Below are positions 1-11,387 of a DNA stretch of 64,000 nucleotides, in pieces (the stretch's first letter is position 1; every line of letters begins with the position of its first letter). The notes below the pieces were generated by a model. The model saw nothing but the letters and a program-made list of their open reading frames with translations, did not search any database and had not been told where the DNA came from. This stretch comes from Exophiala sp. HKRS030 (Eukaryota; Ascomycota; Eurotiomycetes; Chaetothyriales; Herpotrichiellaceae), in NCBI GenBank assembly GCA_023897205.1, contig JAHWDD010000004.1:5518001-5582000 (forward strand), written 5' to 3'. Both the position numbers and the translations under genes were made by a program.

Positions 1-579
1 CATATAATGCGAGGGATAATTGAAACTATGGCATCGTATTGAATATTTGTCAAATGGTGCATGATAGTCTTATTGTTTGCTATGGTTCGTTCCACCATCT
101 ACCGAGTCTTTATCTGGCGGTCAGTAACTGCCCACATTTCACAGCGGGGTCATGCTAGCAACGTAAGCAGTTCTTACCGGTAGATGTTTCCCCACTATTG
201 GTAAGGCTGGCATAGCTCTCGTAGATCAGAAATTCTAAGAACAATCGCATCACATCTGGGGAACGCCTGACCGGAGAAGCGGACCAAAGGCACAAGCGAA
301 ATCCCTAGCGCTCAAAGCCCGCGCATCCTGTCCATAAAATGGGGTTTCGAGAGGTATTTCCTAGATCAACGGGTGGCGACGACTCTATGAATGGAAGAGC
401 AAGACTGAGTCCCAAGTTCAAGCGTGGGATTCAGTCTTAACTTAGATGCGGTGACGCTTAGGCGGATCTAGAAGTCCTTGAAGCCACCCAAGATGGTCGG
501 TGCGCCTCTGATGGCTCAACGCACTGCTAGAAAATCTAAAGTATGCCATTCATGTGACAATAGTTCCAGGGTTATCAAG
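1..579. other. Intergenic, window edge
   Basis: No convincing coding frame, RNA or repeat is visible. It lies 3' of the minus-strand alpha/beta hydrolase and should hold its 3' UTR. A gene reaching in from the left edge cannot be excluded. Confidence 0.5.
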
Positions 580-1954
580 TCAGAGACGATCATGTAGCCA
601 CTTCACAATGTTGCGGCCCGTTTCCGTCTCATGATTGTCACCAAATACGGGCCATATGATCGGCGCTACGTGTGATTCCCCCGTGGCTACCATGTATTCC
701 ACGTTTGGCTTGTGTGTCTGATAGTCCAACGTCAATTGTCTTAACACCACCATGATTCAAGGAGACTTACCTTGATCTCATCTACCCATTTGGTGATGCC
801 ATCGAGCAATAGTTCATCTGAGCCCGCTGTGACAAGTATGTCATGCACAGGTAGACCAATCCACTGGTCTGCGCTTGCGAGAGCGGGCTCATTATAAGGC
901 GAGGGCTCTGTCTTGGCGACGTATAAGTCACTCCATGCTTTTTCTGTGCTTGCCTGTAGGTAGTCTTTCCCCTGGTTTCGTGTGAAGCTTTCCAGCGACA
1001 CATCGAAACTCACCCATGGTGATATCAAAATAGCGCCTCGGAACATATTCTCCGAAGTGACTTCGGGAATCAGCGGCACCGAGGTCAATGGGTGTAGGGC
1101 ATGATATAGAAGTGCAGTGGCGAGATTCCCACCTGCAGAATCGCCGCCTATAAATATCTCTGACGGCTTACGCTTCAGGTCCTCAACGGCATATCTCACG
1201 ACATTAACCGCTTCCTCGAGCTGTGAGGGAAATATTGACTCGGGTGATAGTGGATATATCACCATTAGAATGGCTAGAGATTTGCCCCGTGCTCTGAGGT
1301 CGGTTTGAATTGCATGTAAGAATTTGAGGTGGCCGTCGTTGCCGTCAAATGCAAAGCCGCCACCTGAAGAGCATCGTCAGTCAATGGACTGCGTGCGAGT
1401 CACGGGTGTGAGCAGCTACCATGGTAAAAAATAAGCATCACTTGAACATCCGGATCTCCCAGCCAAAACGCTCTAGCTTTCGCTGATATAGTGATGATGT
1501 TCGGTGTGATTGACTGCTTCCTGCACCACCGCTCGTATGCAGTTTGAAAAGAGCCCTCGATCCATCTTGAGCACCAAGTCAGCTTATGCTGGAAAAGGAC
1601 GCAAATTCTGTGTCGGTGGCTACTTACCGTGTTTGTGGGATAGTAAGCCTTCTAGAAGACTATCAAGACCGATCAAGTCAGTATGAACGAGAGTTGCATG
1701 GGTATGCGTCGACATACCTTCCGAGCCAAGGCGTTGACGATGTGATGATAGAATGTGTCAGCCACCGCAGTCTGACGGAATGGCCACTCGATAGCAGCAC
1801 GCGAAGCGGCAAAACCTGGAAAGATGAGCCCAATTTTCCACCAAAATAGTTCCAGCAGCACTCGCGGGAACTTACCGATGGAAACAAAGGCTGGCAAAAG
1901 TGCCGCTTTCTCCGCCAGGGATAGCTTGGGCTGCTGCTCCGACATCAGCGTCAA
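580..1954 (-). CDS. HSL-type alpha/beta hydrolase (esterase/deacetylase-like)
   Basis: This is a predicted carboxylester hydrolase of the hormone-sensitive-lipase / alpha/beta-hydrolase_3 family, which includes fungal steryl-acetate and arylacetamide deacetylases. The substrate cannot be told from sequence. I read five exons: 1954-1718, 1659-1628, 1565-1420, 1363-771 and 717-580, with all introns GT..AG and phases consistent. They give about 381 residues, or 378 from the second Met at 1945, which is a normal family length. Joining exons 3 and 4 recreates the oxyanion-hole motif HGGGF (about residue 135). The nucleophile elbow GDSAGG follows, with Ser near residue 211. The acid motif GSDELLLDG comes later, and the last exon supplies GESH with the likely catalytic His near 349. 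All three catalytic elements are present, so the enzyme looks intact. A hydrophobic N-terminal stretch (residues about 20-40) could anchor it to a membrane. No neighbour suggests a pathway. Confidence 0.88.
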
Positions 1955-2447
1955 GCAACCCGGAATAGTCGGAAGATGAAGGAGATCTGTCCGCGAAGGA
2001 CAGAGTGGTTATTCATCAATGCATGTGAGGATGAGGATGGCGGGATAGTGTGAGAGCCACGCAACTATCGAAACAATATTGCGACCACTCGAGAGGGGCT
2101 TGGATATGTTGTGTGCGTAATCAAGCTCAATGCCCGTGGGGTTGGGACGATGGAGTTCGACGAGTCCAAAAATAATTAGTCCCACAAACCTTATTGAAAC
2201 TTCAGCACAGGCCGCCATCCGACGGGGTCGATAGCCTGAAGCTCGTCAGATCATTGGGTTCACGTCAATTTACACCAATATCAGAGGCTAAATTCAAGTC
2301 AGATGACGCTTTAGCGAATTTGATCGCGCTGCAGCGCCGAGGCATTGGAGGACTGGCGAGAATGCTAATGTTCACTTCAGAGGTACATACGTAAAGAACA
2401 GGAAATACTGAATTCGTCCTCATTAGGGTATAGTTGAGCCGACGCAT
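1955..2447. other. Intergenic between hydrolase and S41 peptidase
   Basis: Both flanking genes are on minus, so this holds the promoter of the hydrolase and the 3' end of the peptidase gene. Short open frames here show no recognisable protein. No repeat or RNA was seen. Confidence 0.5.
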
Positions 2448-4978
2448 CTAGCAACAGAAAAACAGAATTAACAACGTGGACAAGAACAACGTGAAATATG
2501 CACTACCGCCCGCTGGTGCAAGCACGTTTGAGGCCGAGCTGGGAGAAGTTGCCGTTGAGGTCTGGCCTGGTGACTCAGCAGCAGTGCCCGCACTCTCTGC
2601 CGAGGTTGGAGAGCTCGCAATGAACTCGGTAACGTTACTCATAACGCCCTCATTAAACAGCGTTGCATTTCCGCTGAGACTGCTGGGAGCATTTGTACTT
2701 CCTTGTAGACAACCAGCAAAGACTTCAGTCGCATTGGGTCCAATGGCGAAAGCTTCTCGTGCAGCTCGTTGCCAAACAGTTGTGATGTCGAAGGGCATAT
2801 CAACCGAGAACCATACACGACAATCGGCAGCTTCGTACACGAATTGTAGTGGTGTATATGTTGAATCATATTGGCTGATGAAGTTCTGATGATTGATTGA
2901 GGCATAAGTGGAGCCGATTGGATCGGCACTGCGGTAAAGTGTGTAGTTTCCAAGACTCTGTATGGTCTTTAGACTTGTCTGGTCGGCCTGTTCTATCACA
3001 TTGTCCGGAGCGTCATCATACAGTTGCCCGACAAAGGTCAAGAAGGTTGAAAGGTATATGACTTCGCTACCTTTGACTCCCCCAACATACTGCATCGGCT
3101 GGCCTGCAGTCTGGGGCCGACCACCAACAGCAACGGTCTTTACTTTTCCCTGCCATTTGACCATGTGACTGAATGTGTGACAGCTGGATGAACATTGCCC
3201 GTCAGTGACCATGATGATATTCTCCGATGCAAAGTGTTGAGGTGCAATATCTTTGTTATCGCCATAGCCAGAGACCACAAGACCGTCCATGATCTCCGAA
3301 GCTTCCACGTTCGAGAGATCAATTCTAGCCAGCGGGGTGAAGGTGTCGTTGAGCTCATCGAAAGGATGCCAATAGTTGTCGAAATCCTTGTATAGTTGTC
3401 CGGCTGCATCCAGCAAAGAGCTCACATCGTAATCACTATCACCTCCCGCACCTTGTAATTCTTCCACGCTACCCTTGTGTAAATCGGCAGTAGAGTTTGT
3501 ATAATAACCCATCAAGACTTTTAGTTGATCCGTCGCCCTGTAAGAGAAGGTTTGATAGGGCTCAACTGTAGGAAATAGCTGTTTGAATGTATCTATCGCG
3601 AGAAGAATGTTACCGCCACCGTTTCCAGATACATCAATGACGAGATGAGTTGATTTCCTCCGGCGGCACTCTTCGAGGAATTTCTTCATGGTGTCGATGA
3701 AGCTGTCGTCATCTGTAGGCTCAAATCCCTTGATTGCCAAAACGGCAGTACTACTGAATCCATCATTTTCCAAGAAGAATCCTGCCAGTGTACCGTCCTT
3801 GTCCACCAAGGAAGGGTCTGGGTAGCCAATCAAAGCGGGGTCGTTCGTCTTCTTAGGAGTTTTGGGTGAATGCGTTGAGGTAGGTGACGACGAATCGGTC
3901 GTTGCGGCCACCGCCATCTTCACCGTAGCGTTGCAGAACTTTTGATAAAACGAATCGCCGTCAATAACGCCATCAAAATCATGACTCGTGATTGCAAGTA
4001 TAGGAAATACCCTCGAGCTTCCATTTGCGAATGTATAATTGTTCGAAACGCCAGGAAAATCGGTAATCGCAGCGATAGCATTACCAGGTGGGCTGGCAAT
4101 CTCGTTGAACAAAGCGTTCCAGCTGAACATGATTAGCACGGGGTGACCTCGACACTGGTATATTTCTTACTTGGTGTCAGGATCCTGATATAGGCCAGTG
4201 GTGTTTTGAGCTTGGAAGTCCAACCAGTCTAGGACGGGCTGACCGTCCACCAACGTGATTGGGGATGGTTCCCAACTGAGGGAGCCATTACGAGATGCCG
4301 CAATGTCATCTCAATGCTGTTAGTGGGGATGTCAATATTCAGGAATTGTGAAGACTCACTGTAAGCATATATTTCAGGGAGGGAGTCGCCATCAAGGGAT
4401 ACCGAGAGAAGACTACCAATGGTCCTTTCGAAGATAAAGATGTCGAGTAGATCGGGTAGGAAGACGAAATGACCATCCCGCGCTGAGAATATCAGGGACG
4501 CCAGATCAAGTTGAAATGGCAACTCTCCTGAGTAAGCATTGTCGTTTATTCTCTGCTGAATGTCCTCTAAGCCGCCCAATATATCAACGCTTTCCATCAG
4601 ATATCCCGACGGGGGACTCTTCAGGTATGCAAGTGTTGATTGTGACTGGACCCATGCTTGTAGGCCCTCGATCAGGTCCAAGGCATCCTGTCGGAAGATC
4701 GGAACAGATGCCCTGCAGTCCTGCGCGATTTGAGGTGGAATCCCGAAACTGGTTGCTTGCTGGCGTCAACAGCCCATACAGGACTGATTGCAATGGATTA
4801 GCTTACCTGATGGCTGTGCACTCAATGAAGAGCTGACTATGCTACTGACTTGAGCACAAGCTGCTGTACTCTGAGCATTTACCAAATGGATAAGTATGGC
4901 TGGTATAACAGCTGCCGTGTACAATGCAAGAAGGGAGGATCCCATGGCTGGAGAACTAGACCGGATGACGTGCATCAT
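2448..4978 (-). CDS. Secreted S41-family peptidase (CPAF-like), probably GPI-anchored
   Basis: This is a predicted serine peptidase of clan S41 (tail-specific protease fold), of the fungal CPAF-like type that also includes UstP-like proteins. Four exons fit: 4978-4807, 4755-4360, 4309-4171 and 4122-2448, giving about 793 residues. The N-terminus has a signal peptide (hydrophobic run ending near Asn-Ala-Gln). A conserved CPAF-type N-terminal region follows, including STLAYLK and DGHFVFLPD in exon 2. The third exon recreates SRNGSLSWEPSPITLVDG. The S41 core holds VIDVSGNGGGN and, near nucleotides 3180-3210, TDGQCSSSCHTF, where the catalytic Ser is expected. The C-terminal 60 residues are Ser/Thr/Ala-rich and end in a hydrophobic tail with no basic residue, which looks like a GPI-attachment signal. 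Several N-glycosylation sites (NYT, NST, NDT, NAT) fit an extracellular protein. An earlier or later Met (4978, 4975, 4945) could be the start; the last also keeps the signal peptide. Confidence 0.87.
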
Positions 4979-6180
4979 ACTCGGAATGTGTTTATGCCCA
5001 CCGTATGCTTTATACTCTACCTTGTTTGTTGTGAATTCGCACCATCATATCATATAAGCAACTGCCTGAACAGCCAAACACTGATCGAGAGTACCACAGA
5101 TTCAAGTGCCACTGGACTTCACAACCATGCGAGCATAGTGCAAGGTGGCTAAGTTAGCCCTCCGCTGCTCAGTGCATTTCAGCAATAGATCGAGAGGCTA
5201 ATTGCTGGCCTTCTTCCTATTGAATAGTTGTTGGTGCACTGACCAGCAGCTCGACCGCAGAAAGTACCCTCCCAGGACACAGACAAATTTGCCAAGTGTC
5301 GATAGCGGCGCAACGGCAATGTTTGAGTGCAGAATCATTTTAACTGTTAGTGGGGACCAACTTTGCCCGAACAAAAGCATCAACCTCGGGGCTCGGACAG
5401 TCACAGGAGCGGAAAGAAATCCACTTGGTCGCATCAAGCCATCTTGTAGCAGTCATGGCACTAAATACAGATGTGGCCCGAAGGTTGAATTATTAGACAA
5501 TTGCGAAGACGTGCAAGATGCTTGCATGCCCGGGAGGCAGATATTCGCCACGGATTTGACGTCGTCCACTATACGCGGACTCTGCTGGCCGTTTCGTTGC
5601 CACCCTTCGTCCAAATATGGGTCATTTGGTTCCAAATCATCTGCGGGAGATTCGAGCATGGCCGGCATCACAGCATTAATATCTGCAGAAAGAAGCGTCG
5701 AACCACATACATGTTTGTTTGCCAACAAGCTGTAAGTTACATCAAGACGGGGGGCAACGAACGCGGTGTGGTTCCGTTCAACTTGTGTCAAAGCTGTGGA
5801 GTCTCGACTCTGTAGTTCCTTAGGATTCCTAAGTTTAGGGGATTGGAGTCAGCGGCCGGTGGCCGAATTAAGCTTGGATCGATCGCCAGCATCTAGACTT
5901 GAAGGTGCATTTGCGGAGAAATCAAGGGTTGAGCTGGGCGTTTCACCATCCTAAATCCCAGTCAGTGCAAGCTTCAAAGCAAGGTGAAGGATGAAGGTGA
6001 CAAGGGCCACGTCGACATTGTAATTGAGTCATTGTGGCGATTTTTCTTGGACACAGATTAGGAAAGTTGCCCCTTCAGAAGCTGTCGTACAGTGTATATG
6101 AAGTTGCAGACCTGAGTTAATTGGAGAGTTGATCATTTGACTTGGTGATGATGTTTTTTGGCGTCGGTGGGCGTCCCACC
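4979..6180. other. Gene-poor stretch with one doubtful minus-strand frame
   Basis: A 112-codon open frame on minus (5791-5453) has fairly balanced composition and could be an exon of an unrecognised gene. I could not join it convincingly to a second exon (5437-5198) and it matches no family I know. The rest shows no gene. Confidence 0.35.
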
Positions 6181-6210
6181 GCAGCCAGAGGCATTGAGCT
6201 CGAAACGGCA

Positions 6211-6264
6211 CACGTGATGAAAAGTACAACCACGTGACGATGGAAGGGAACCGAAACCACGTGA
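6211..6264. promoter_or_regulatory. Cluster of three CACGTGA E-boxes
   Basis: CACGTGA occurs at 6211-6217, 6231-6237 and 6258-6264, all in the same orientation and within 54 bp. The core CACGTG is the palindromic E-box bound by bHLH factors; CACGTGA also matches the Cbf1/CDE1-type site in yeast. Three copies in 54 bp are far more than expected by chance. The nearest possible target is the doubtful minus-strand frame starting at 5791, or a plus-strand gene that I could not identify. Confidence 0.5.
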
Positions 6265-9200
6265 CAATAGCATTGGAACCCAGACGTGCCACATTCAGAA
6301 CCGCGCCAAGTTCAAAATCCCGGGCGGCGGGAAGATGAACGCCTGGAACGCCCATTGAAAGCCTTTTCCGAGCAAGTGCGGGGCAAGGAGATCTTGGATG
6401 AAGACTCTCGACCCCTACTCGGACCTGGTTCTTTCTTCTGATGGCAATCTAGCATATGGGCTACCCTGCTTTTCTCAAAACTTGAAGTCAAGGTAGACGC
6501 GGAGACTCCTAGTTGGTCACGGTGCTCAAGATAAGGAGCATGGGAAGGCCTGTATCTTGCTTGCTCATGATGACTGATGGACTTCGTGCCCCTCTATGAT
6601 TGAGGACGAAATTAACCTTGAAAGTAGAAGAGAGATATTCAGATGGAGCTTGGCAGGGGTTTAAGCAGATGAGATCTGAAATCCTGGCGTATTGGGCAAG
6701 CATGTAAATTCTACCTGGGTATCTAGCTACAGGGCTCCAGGTATCACGGACTTGTGGAATGTACGTGCATCAGACGACCCTTGATACCTTTCTACCCTTA
6801 GATACTTATCTCAGGTATCTGGTATTCCATTGTGCGATGAAGAGTACATGGCTGATTCGAGGCCGATCTCATTTCTGGGCAACAAAGCACCCGGCAACAA
6901 AATTGACCAATCACATATTTTTGTCTTTGATGTTCACACACTCTTGCCATTTCAGGTGCCAGAAATTCCTGTCCCAACAAAAAAAAATCCCCCGCATTAT
7001 GGGCATGCCGGTCAGTGGGACACTGGGACTCCATCCATCTTCGAATTGCTGCAGCATCACACGCTCCTCGTGTGGAAACTTTTCATGTTCGTCACAAGGG
7101 ACTTACCGTGGAAGTCCATGGTTCTCAATTCTCCCTCGGCAAAGACTCACTACCGCCGGGTCCCTGATGCTCACGGCAGAGACTGCACCCCCGGCGACGA
7201 CTCCACGCCCCTCCTACCATTACCTTTTGTTGGCCCAGGCCCGACGCACCCAAACATGCAGCACGGCTGGAGGCAGCCTTGGTGTCACAGCTGCTTGACC
7301 GGATTCGAAAACCAGTCGCCACAGTCCTCAAGGGTACAAATATCAAGAGATCATAGATGCTGCATCTCGCCCATCCGGTCCTGTCGTAGGAAGTGTCCTT
7401 ACATGGGGATGCAGGATAGACTACGGTCAATTCTGCTTCTCTTGCCACACCCTCACATCAAGTCCAGCCATTAGTGCAGGGCAAGACTTTGGAAGGGAAG
7501 CATGAGTTGGACGCAGATGAAACATTTCCACCAGATTCATGTAGCTATGACGCCTCATGCAGCTCGGTTCGTTGGAGGTGGGACACTTGAAAAGCATGTG
7601 CGAGGACAAAGTTCCCGAGCATGTGACTTCGGGCGATCGAGTGGGCAGCAGATCCGATATGCACGGCATCCAAGGGCTAGATGGCCTTTTGAGGTACGTG
7701 CATAAACTGTGCTCTCCGTATATACGCGAAGGTTCTGCTCCGTAGAGGGGTGACTGACTGCGTGTGGATAGGGAAGTGGATTGTATGGCGATGCTGGCCA
7801 AAGTGATACAATTGTTTTTATGCAAATGCCCATTGACATCTGTTGATCTTGCCTTCTCCAGTCAACCAGTCAGCAAAAGGTTTCCGCTGACTGTGGATGC
7901 CTACGTCCTTGATTATCCAGCAACAAGTGTGGATGCCAAAAAGTTCGTGGATTGATGGCGTCAGTGTCAGTCTGAATAACTTTGGGTAAGTGGATATTTT
8001 CAATATCATAATGCTGCGAGACTGCTCCAACCAGGCAGAAAGTTGCCAGCTGCGACAGTGAGGTTCAAGGAGGTTCAAGGAGACTTTTAGCAACTCAAAG
8101 TCCAGTCCCAAAGCCTTGTCTCCCAGGATGAGGCTTAAAGACGCCTTGAGGGTTGAATCAACGCCCGAAGGCCTTGGAAGATCAGCTCCACTCGGTAGGT
8201 AAAGACCTTTGCCCTGGATGTTCTTCAGTCCCTCCTCGTACTTGCCATGCTTTCCGAAGGCCCCTTGGAATATCCACAGAAGCACCAGCTATTTGGACTA
8301 AGCCCCTACTAGGCATGTGCTAAGAATGTCGTACTCGGTACGATGGTGGTAGTCGGAACTAAATGCTACAGAGTAGGTAAGTTTCGAGTTTCTGGACCAC
8401 AAACTCGTTAGTTGATGATCCACCGGGGCGAGAGGTGCTCCATTCTGAAACCGCCCAAGCGTCATTGACAAAGGCCTCAGCTGTCGAAATCTTCAACGGT
8501 GGCTAGGCAGGTGCTACTAGAGGTGAGGTTGTGGACCACAGATATATATGTCCTTGACTGTTTGAACGCAGCTAGGCACGGATGATATCGACCCTTGGCT
8601 GTTTCGAATTGCAAGTTTATCCTCTGCATGTTCGACGCTCATTACAGTACGGCAACCAATGCAAAGCACACTGAATCAGGTGTTCTGAACGCGGTGCCCC
8701 GTGCCCACACCACATCCCAGTAAGAGTCGACCTGGCTTGGACACATCCGGTCCTGAGGCTCCACGGATCGACCGTGTTTGGTTATTCTTCCACTCAACCC
8801 CTGCCCTTGCCTGGCGTGCCACAAGTGCCTGCCACGCCTAGGGAGCTACATATCTCTAGTCATCGTCGATGCCGTACTAAGTAGGGAGGCCACGCAACTA
8901 AATCAAGTTCTTCAAAGGCCAGCTCGAGTTAGTCCGACGACGGATTGTCTGCCTACTGATTCGGAAGGCTTCGATGACATATTGTTGGAATGCATGTGGG
9001 CTTGTTGGAAGGATGGTAGGTGGATGGCTTTGATCATGGTTGTTTTCCTAGATTGACTAAAAAACTGAGCAGTAACTTTGGACTGGGGCGTAACATGCGA
9101 GGTCCACAAGGGCCACCAAGGGCCACAAGGGGACAAGACATGGGTAATTTGTGGGCAAAATCCCTCTAGGGACTGATGCGTTTAAAATCAATCAATAATG

Positions 9201-10500
9201 AGGAGAAAGACGCGTGCCTTGAAAGGACCAGAGGCGGGCTGATCATCGGCGCCCCAAGCCCCTATCGTGGACCCTGAGACATTGCTACTACTTACTCCAA
9301 CGTAAATCATCACAACATCAATAATATGGATCCATCTGGACGCGTAAAACGGTCGACATGAGGGTACAGCGTGGAGAAGGCAAGGGGCTACTGGCCACTG
9401 GCCACTGGTCACTGGAAGCGTGGGGAGGAACGACCAAAAGAACGGTCACTGTTGGGCATGATGCCACGATAATACAGACTGAGTAGGTGCCTACGTGCCT
9501 AGAAGGTACCCAGAAGGGGCTTCCTCGGCCTAGTTTGGAGCCTGGCACGCCTGGGAGCCGGGACTCCCTAAGCGTGGAAGCCAGCAGCATGCCACCTTGC
9601 ATCCAGAAAGCCTACGCCCAGGGCCAATGGTGATAAAGGTTGTTGATTATTTTCCGTGCATGGGTTGATTAATCAGTCGATAATCCATCGAATCTCATAT
9701 TCGTATATGCGATTGTTCGTTTTATCCCAAGGCATCAATAGCTCTGTGGAATATCCGGAGAGCTGGGTGATAGTTTACGGGGCAGGGACAGGCAGGGAGT
9801 AGTCTGACCTCCATTGAGCTCAACTAGCTAAACCAACTAACTTAGTTTGATCGTGCTTTGGTTGCCTAGCAGGGGCTTACCGGGGGCGTAGGGCCTAACA
9901 CGATCGCTACCTACAGGATACAACATAGGCACGATAGGTAAGTAAAGGTCAAGGGCCGCTGAAGAGCATCGTTTTATAAGGGCCCAAAGACCTAAAGACC
10001 CCAAGACCCAAGGGCCCAAGGACCCAAGGACCTTCTCGGGCTTCAGGCTTGATTTTGCCTCCTCCCGTAGATTACCATCCACTAAGCCTTGTTCGTCCAA
10101 GACTCTGTCTCCTGAAGTCCTGCACACCCACTATTCCTCCTCTTCATCTGCCCGCAGCCTGTTCCACGCCTGTCCTAGCGAGCCTTGCAACTGTGGTGAC
10201 TGTTGCAAGGTAACGTGTTTACTCCGTACTTCGTCCAGACACGTCCTCCGTAGTTGTCAGTTAGCAGATTGTCATTACCAAGTTAGTTAGCAGTATTCCG
10301 TAGACCGAGATAAACCTTCGTTCATCGCGGTCCGTCCAAAACCTCCCGTGCCTCCCCTCCTTGTTATTCCTGGTCAGTGGTCTCTGGACCGCGGCGCCTC
10401 TCCTGATCACAGATCCACCGTCAAAAGACAAGACACGAACTGTCCAGTAGTAAACTGGCACCTGAGTGGCATCCCCGTAGACTTGAGTCTCTGCCATTGG
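6265..10500. other. Long gene-poor region
   Basis: No reading frame here could be tied to a family or extended across plausible splice sites. The longest frames (plus 6830-7474, minus 8285-7818) look like chance translations: other frames of similar length overlap them and they show no domain. Short direct repeats are seen at 8063-8085 (ggttcaaggag twice), 9100-9140 (aagggccac units), 9390-9416 (cactgg/ccactgg units) and 9985-10035 (aagacc/gaccca-type units). The origin of the region is unclear. Confidence 0.45.
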
Positions 10501-11387
10501 CCTCATTGGTCTCTTCCCACCAAACTCCTGCACTCCTTCCCTCCTTCCCTCCTGCCTTCCTGCCGTGCCTGCCTTCTTGCCCTCCTCCTGCTTGTCCTAG
10601 CCCTGCACCTGCACCTGCGTCGTCCTGCACCTTCCCTCCGCCATTATTATTGCCAGTTGCCAATTGCCAATCCAATTGCACCTTCCCTTCCGTGCAATCA
10701 TCCACCACTTGGCTCGTATTTGCTTCTCTCCTTCCCTCCCTTCATCCATCCCATACCAAGACACCCTCAACCATCTTGTCGCTATCCTTCTTCGCACTGT
10801 TCCTCCTTGATACTCTTTATTTCACCCTCTCGAGAAGCACATTCCTCCTCTCTGCATTCTCTCTCTGCTCTCTTCATTTCACTCGATTAAGCCGCCAATC
10901 GCCTTCTTGCACGCGGCTGTCACATTCGTTTTTCACCATCTGGACTTCCGGAAGAGTTCACTCTTGGTTCATCCACAAACTTTCTCTTCGATCCTTTCCT
11001 TCACTTCTCTGCTCGCCTTTCCACGCTTCAGATATAAACATTTTAATTCATCAAACACTCGTTTTGTCCTGCCTGACAATCCCTCCGTTGTCAAGCAGCC
11101 CTCTCCATCCGCCACCTGGTTATTGCTCATGTTAAACTTCGAGTTCGTCCTCTAGACCTCTCTCCATCGTGTGGTATGTCAACCATCCAACAAGACACGC
11201 CGTATCACAGATCCTTGTTCTGGGCCATCTTCACCTGGTCGTTTTCAATTGCTGACTGGAAGTGACGGACAGATTAGCTTGAAATCCAACTTCATCCCAG
11301 TCCCACAACTCACAAGTAAATCACCCGCTGAGCAAAGGCCGATCATCAGATCTGATTCACAAAAGACCTGAACGGGAACATAGAAAG
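10501..11387 (+). promoter_or_regulatory. Long pyrimidine-rich leader of the BNI4-like gene
   Basis: About 0.7 kb upstream of the BNI4-like start is strongly C/T-rich on the plus strand, densest at 10525-10580 and 10730-10870. It carries several short upstream open frames (for example starting at 10497, 10907 and 11171). This is typical of long 5' UTRs of growth and cell-wall genes in filamentous ascomycetes. The transcription start cannot be placed from sequence. Matches to the degenerate Ssd1-type motif CNYTCNYT occur, for example at 10531-10538 and 10543-10550. Confidence 0.45.

Noticed and set aside
6830..7474. Plus-strand 214-codon frame
   Set aside because: Other long frames overlap it on both strands, its composition is not protein-like and no domain or splice signal supports it.
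10348..11371. Several upstream plus-strand frames before the BNI4-like gene
   Set aside because: Their Ser/Pro/Leu-rich content follows from the C/T-rich leader; they overlap each other and none has a family match. They are treated as possible uORFs only.
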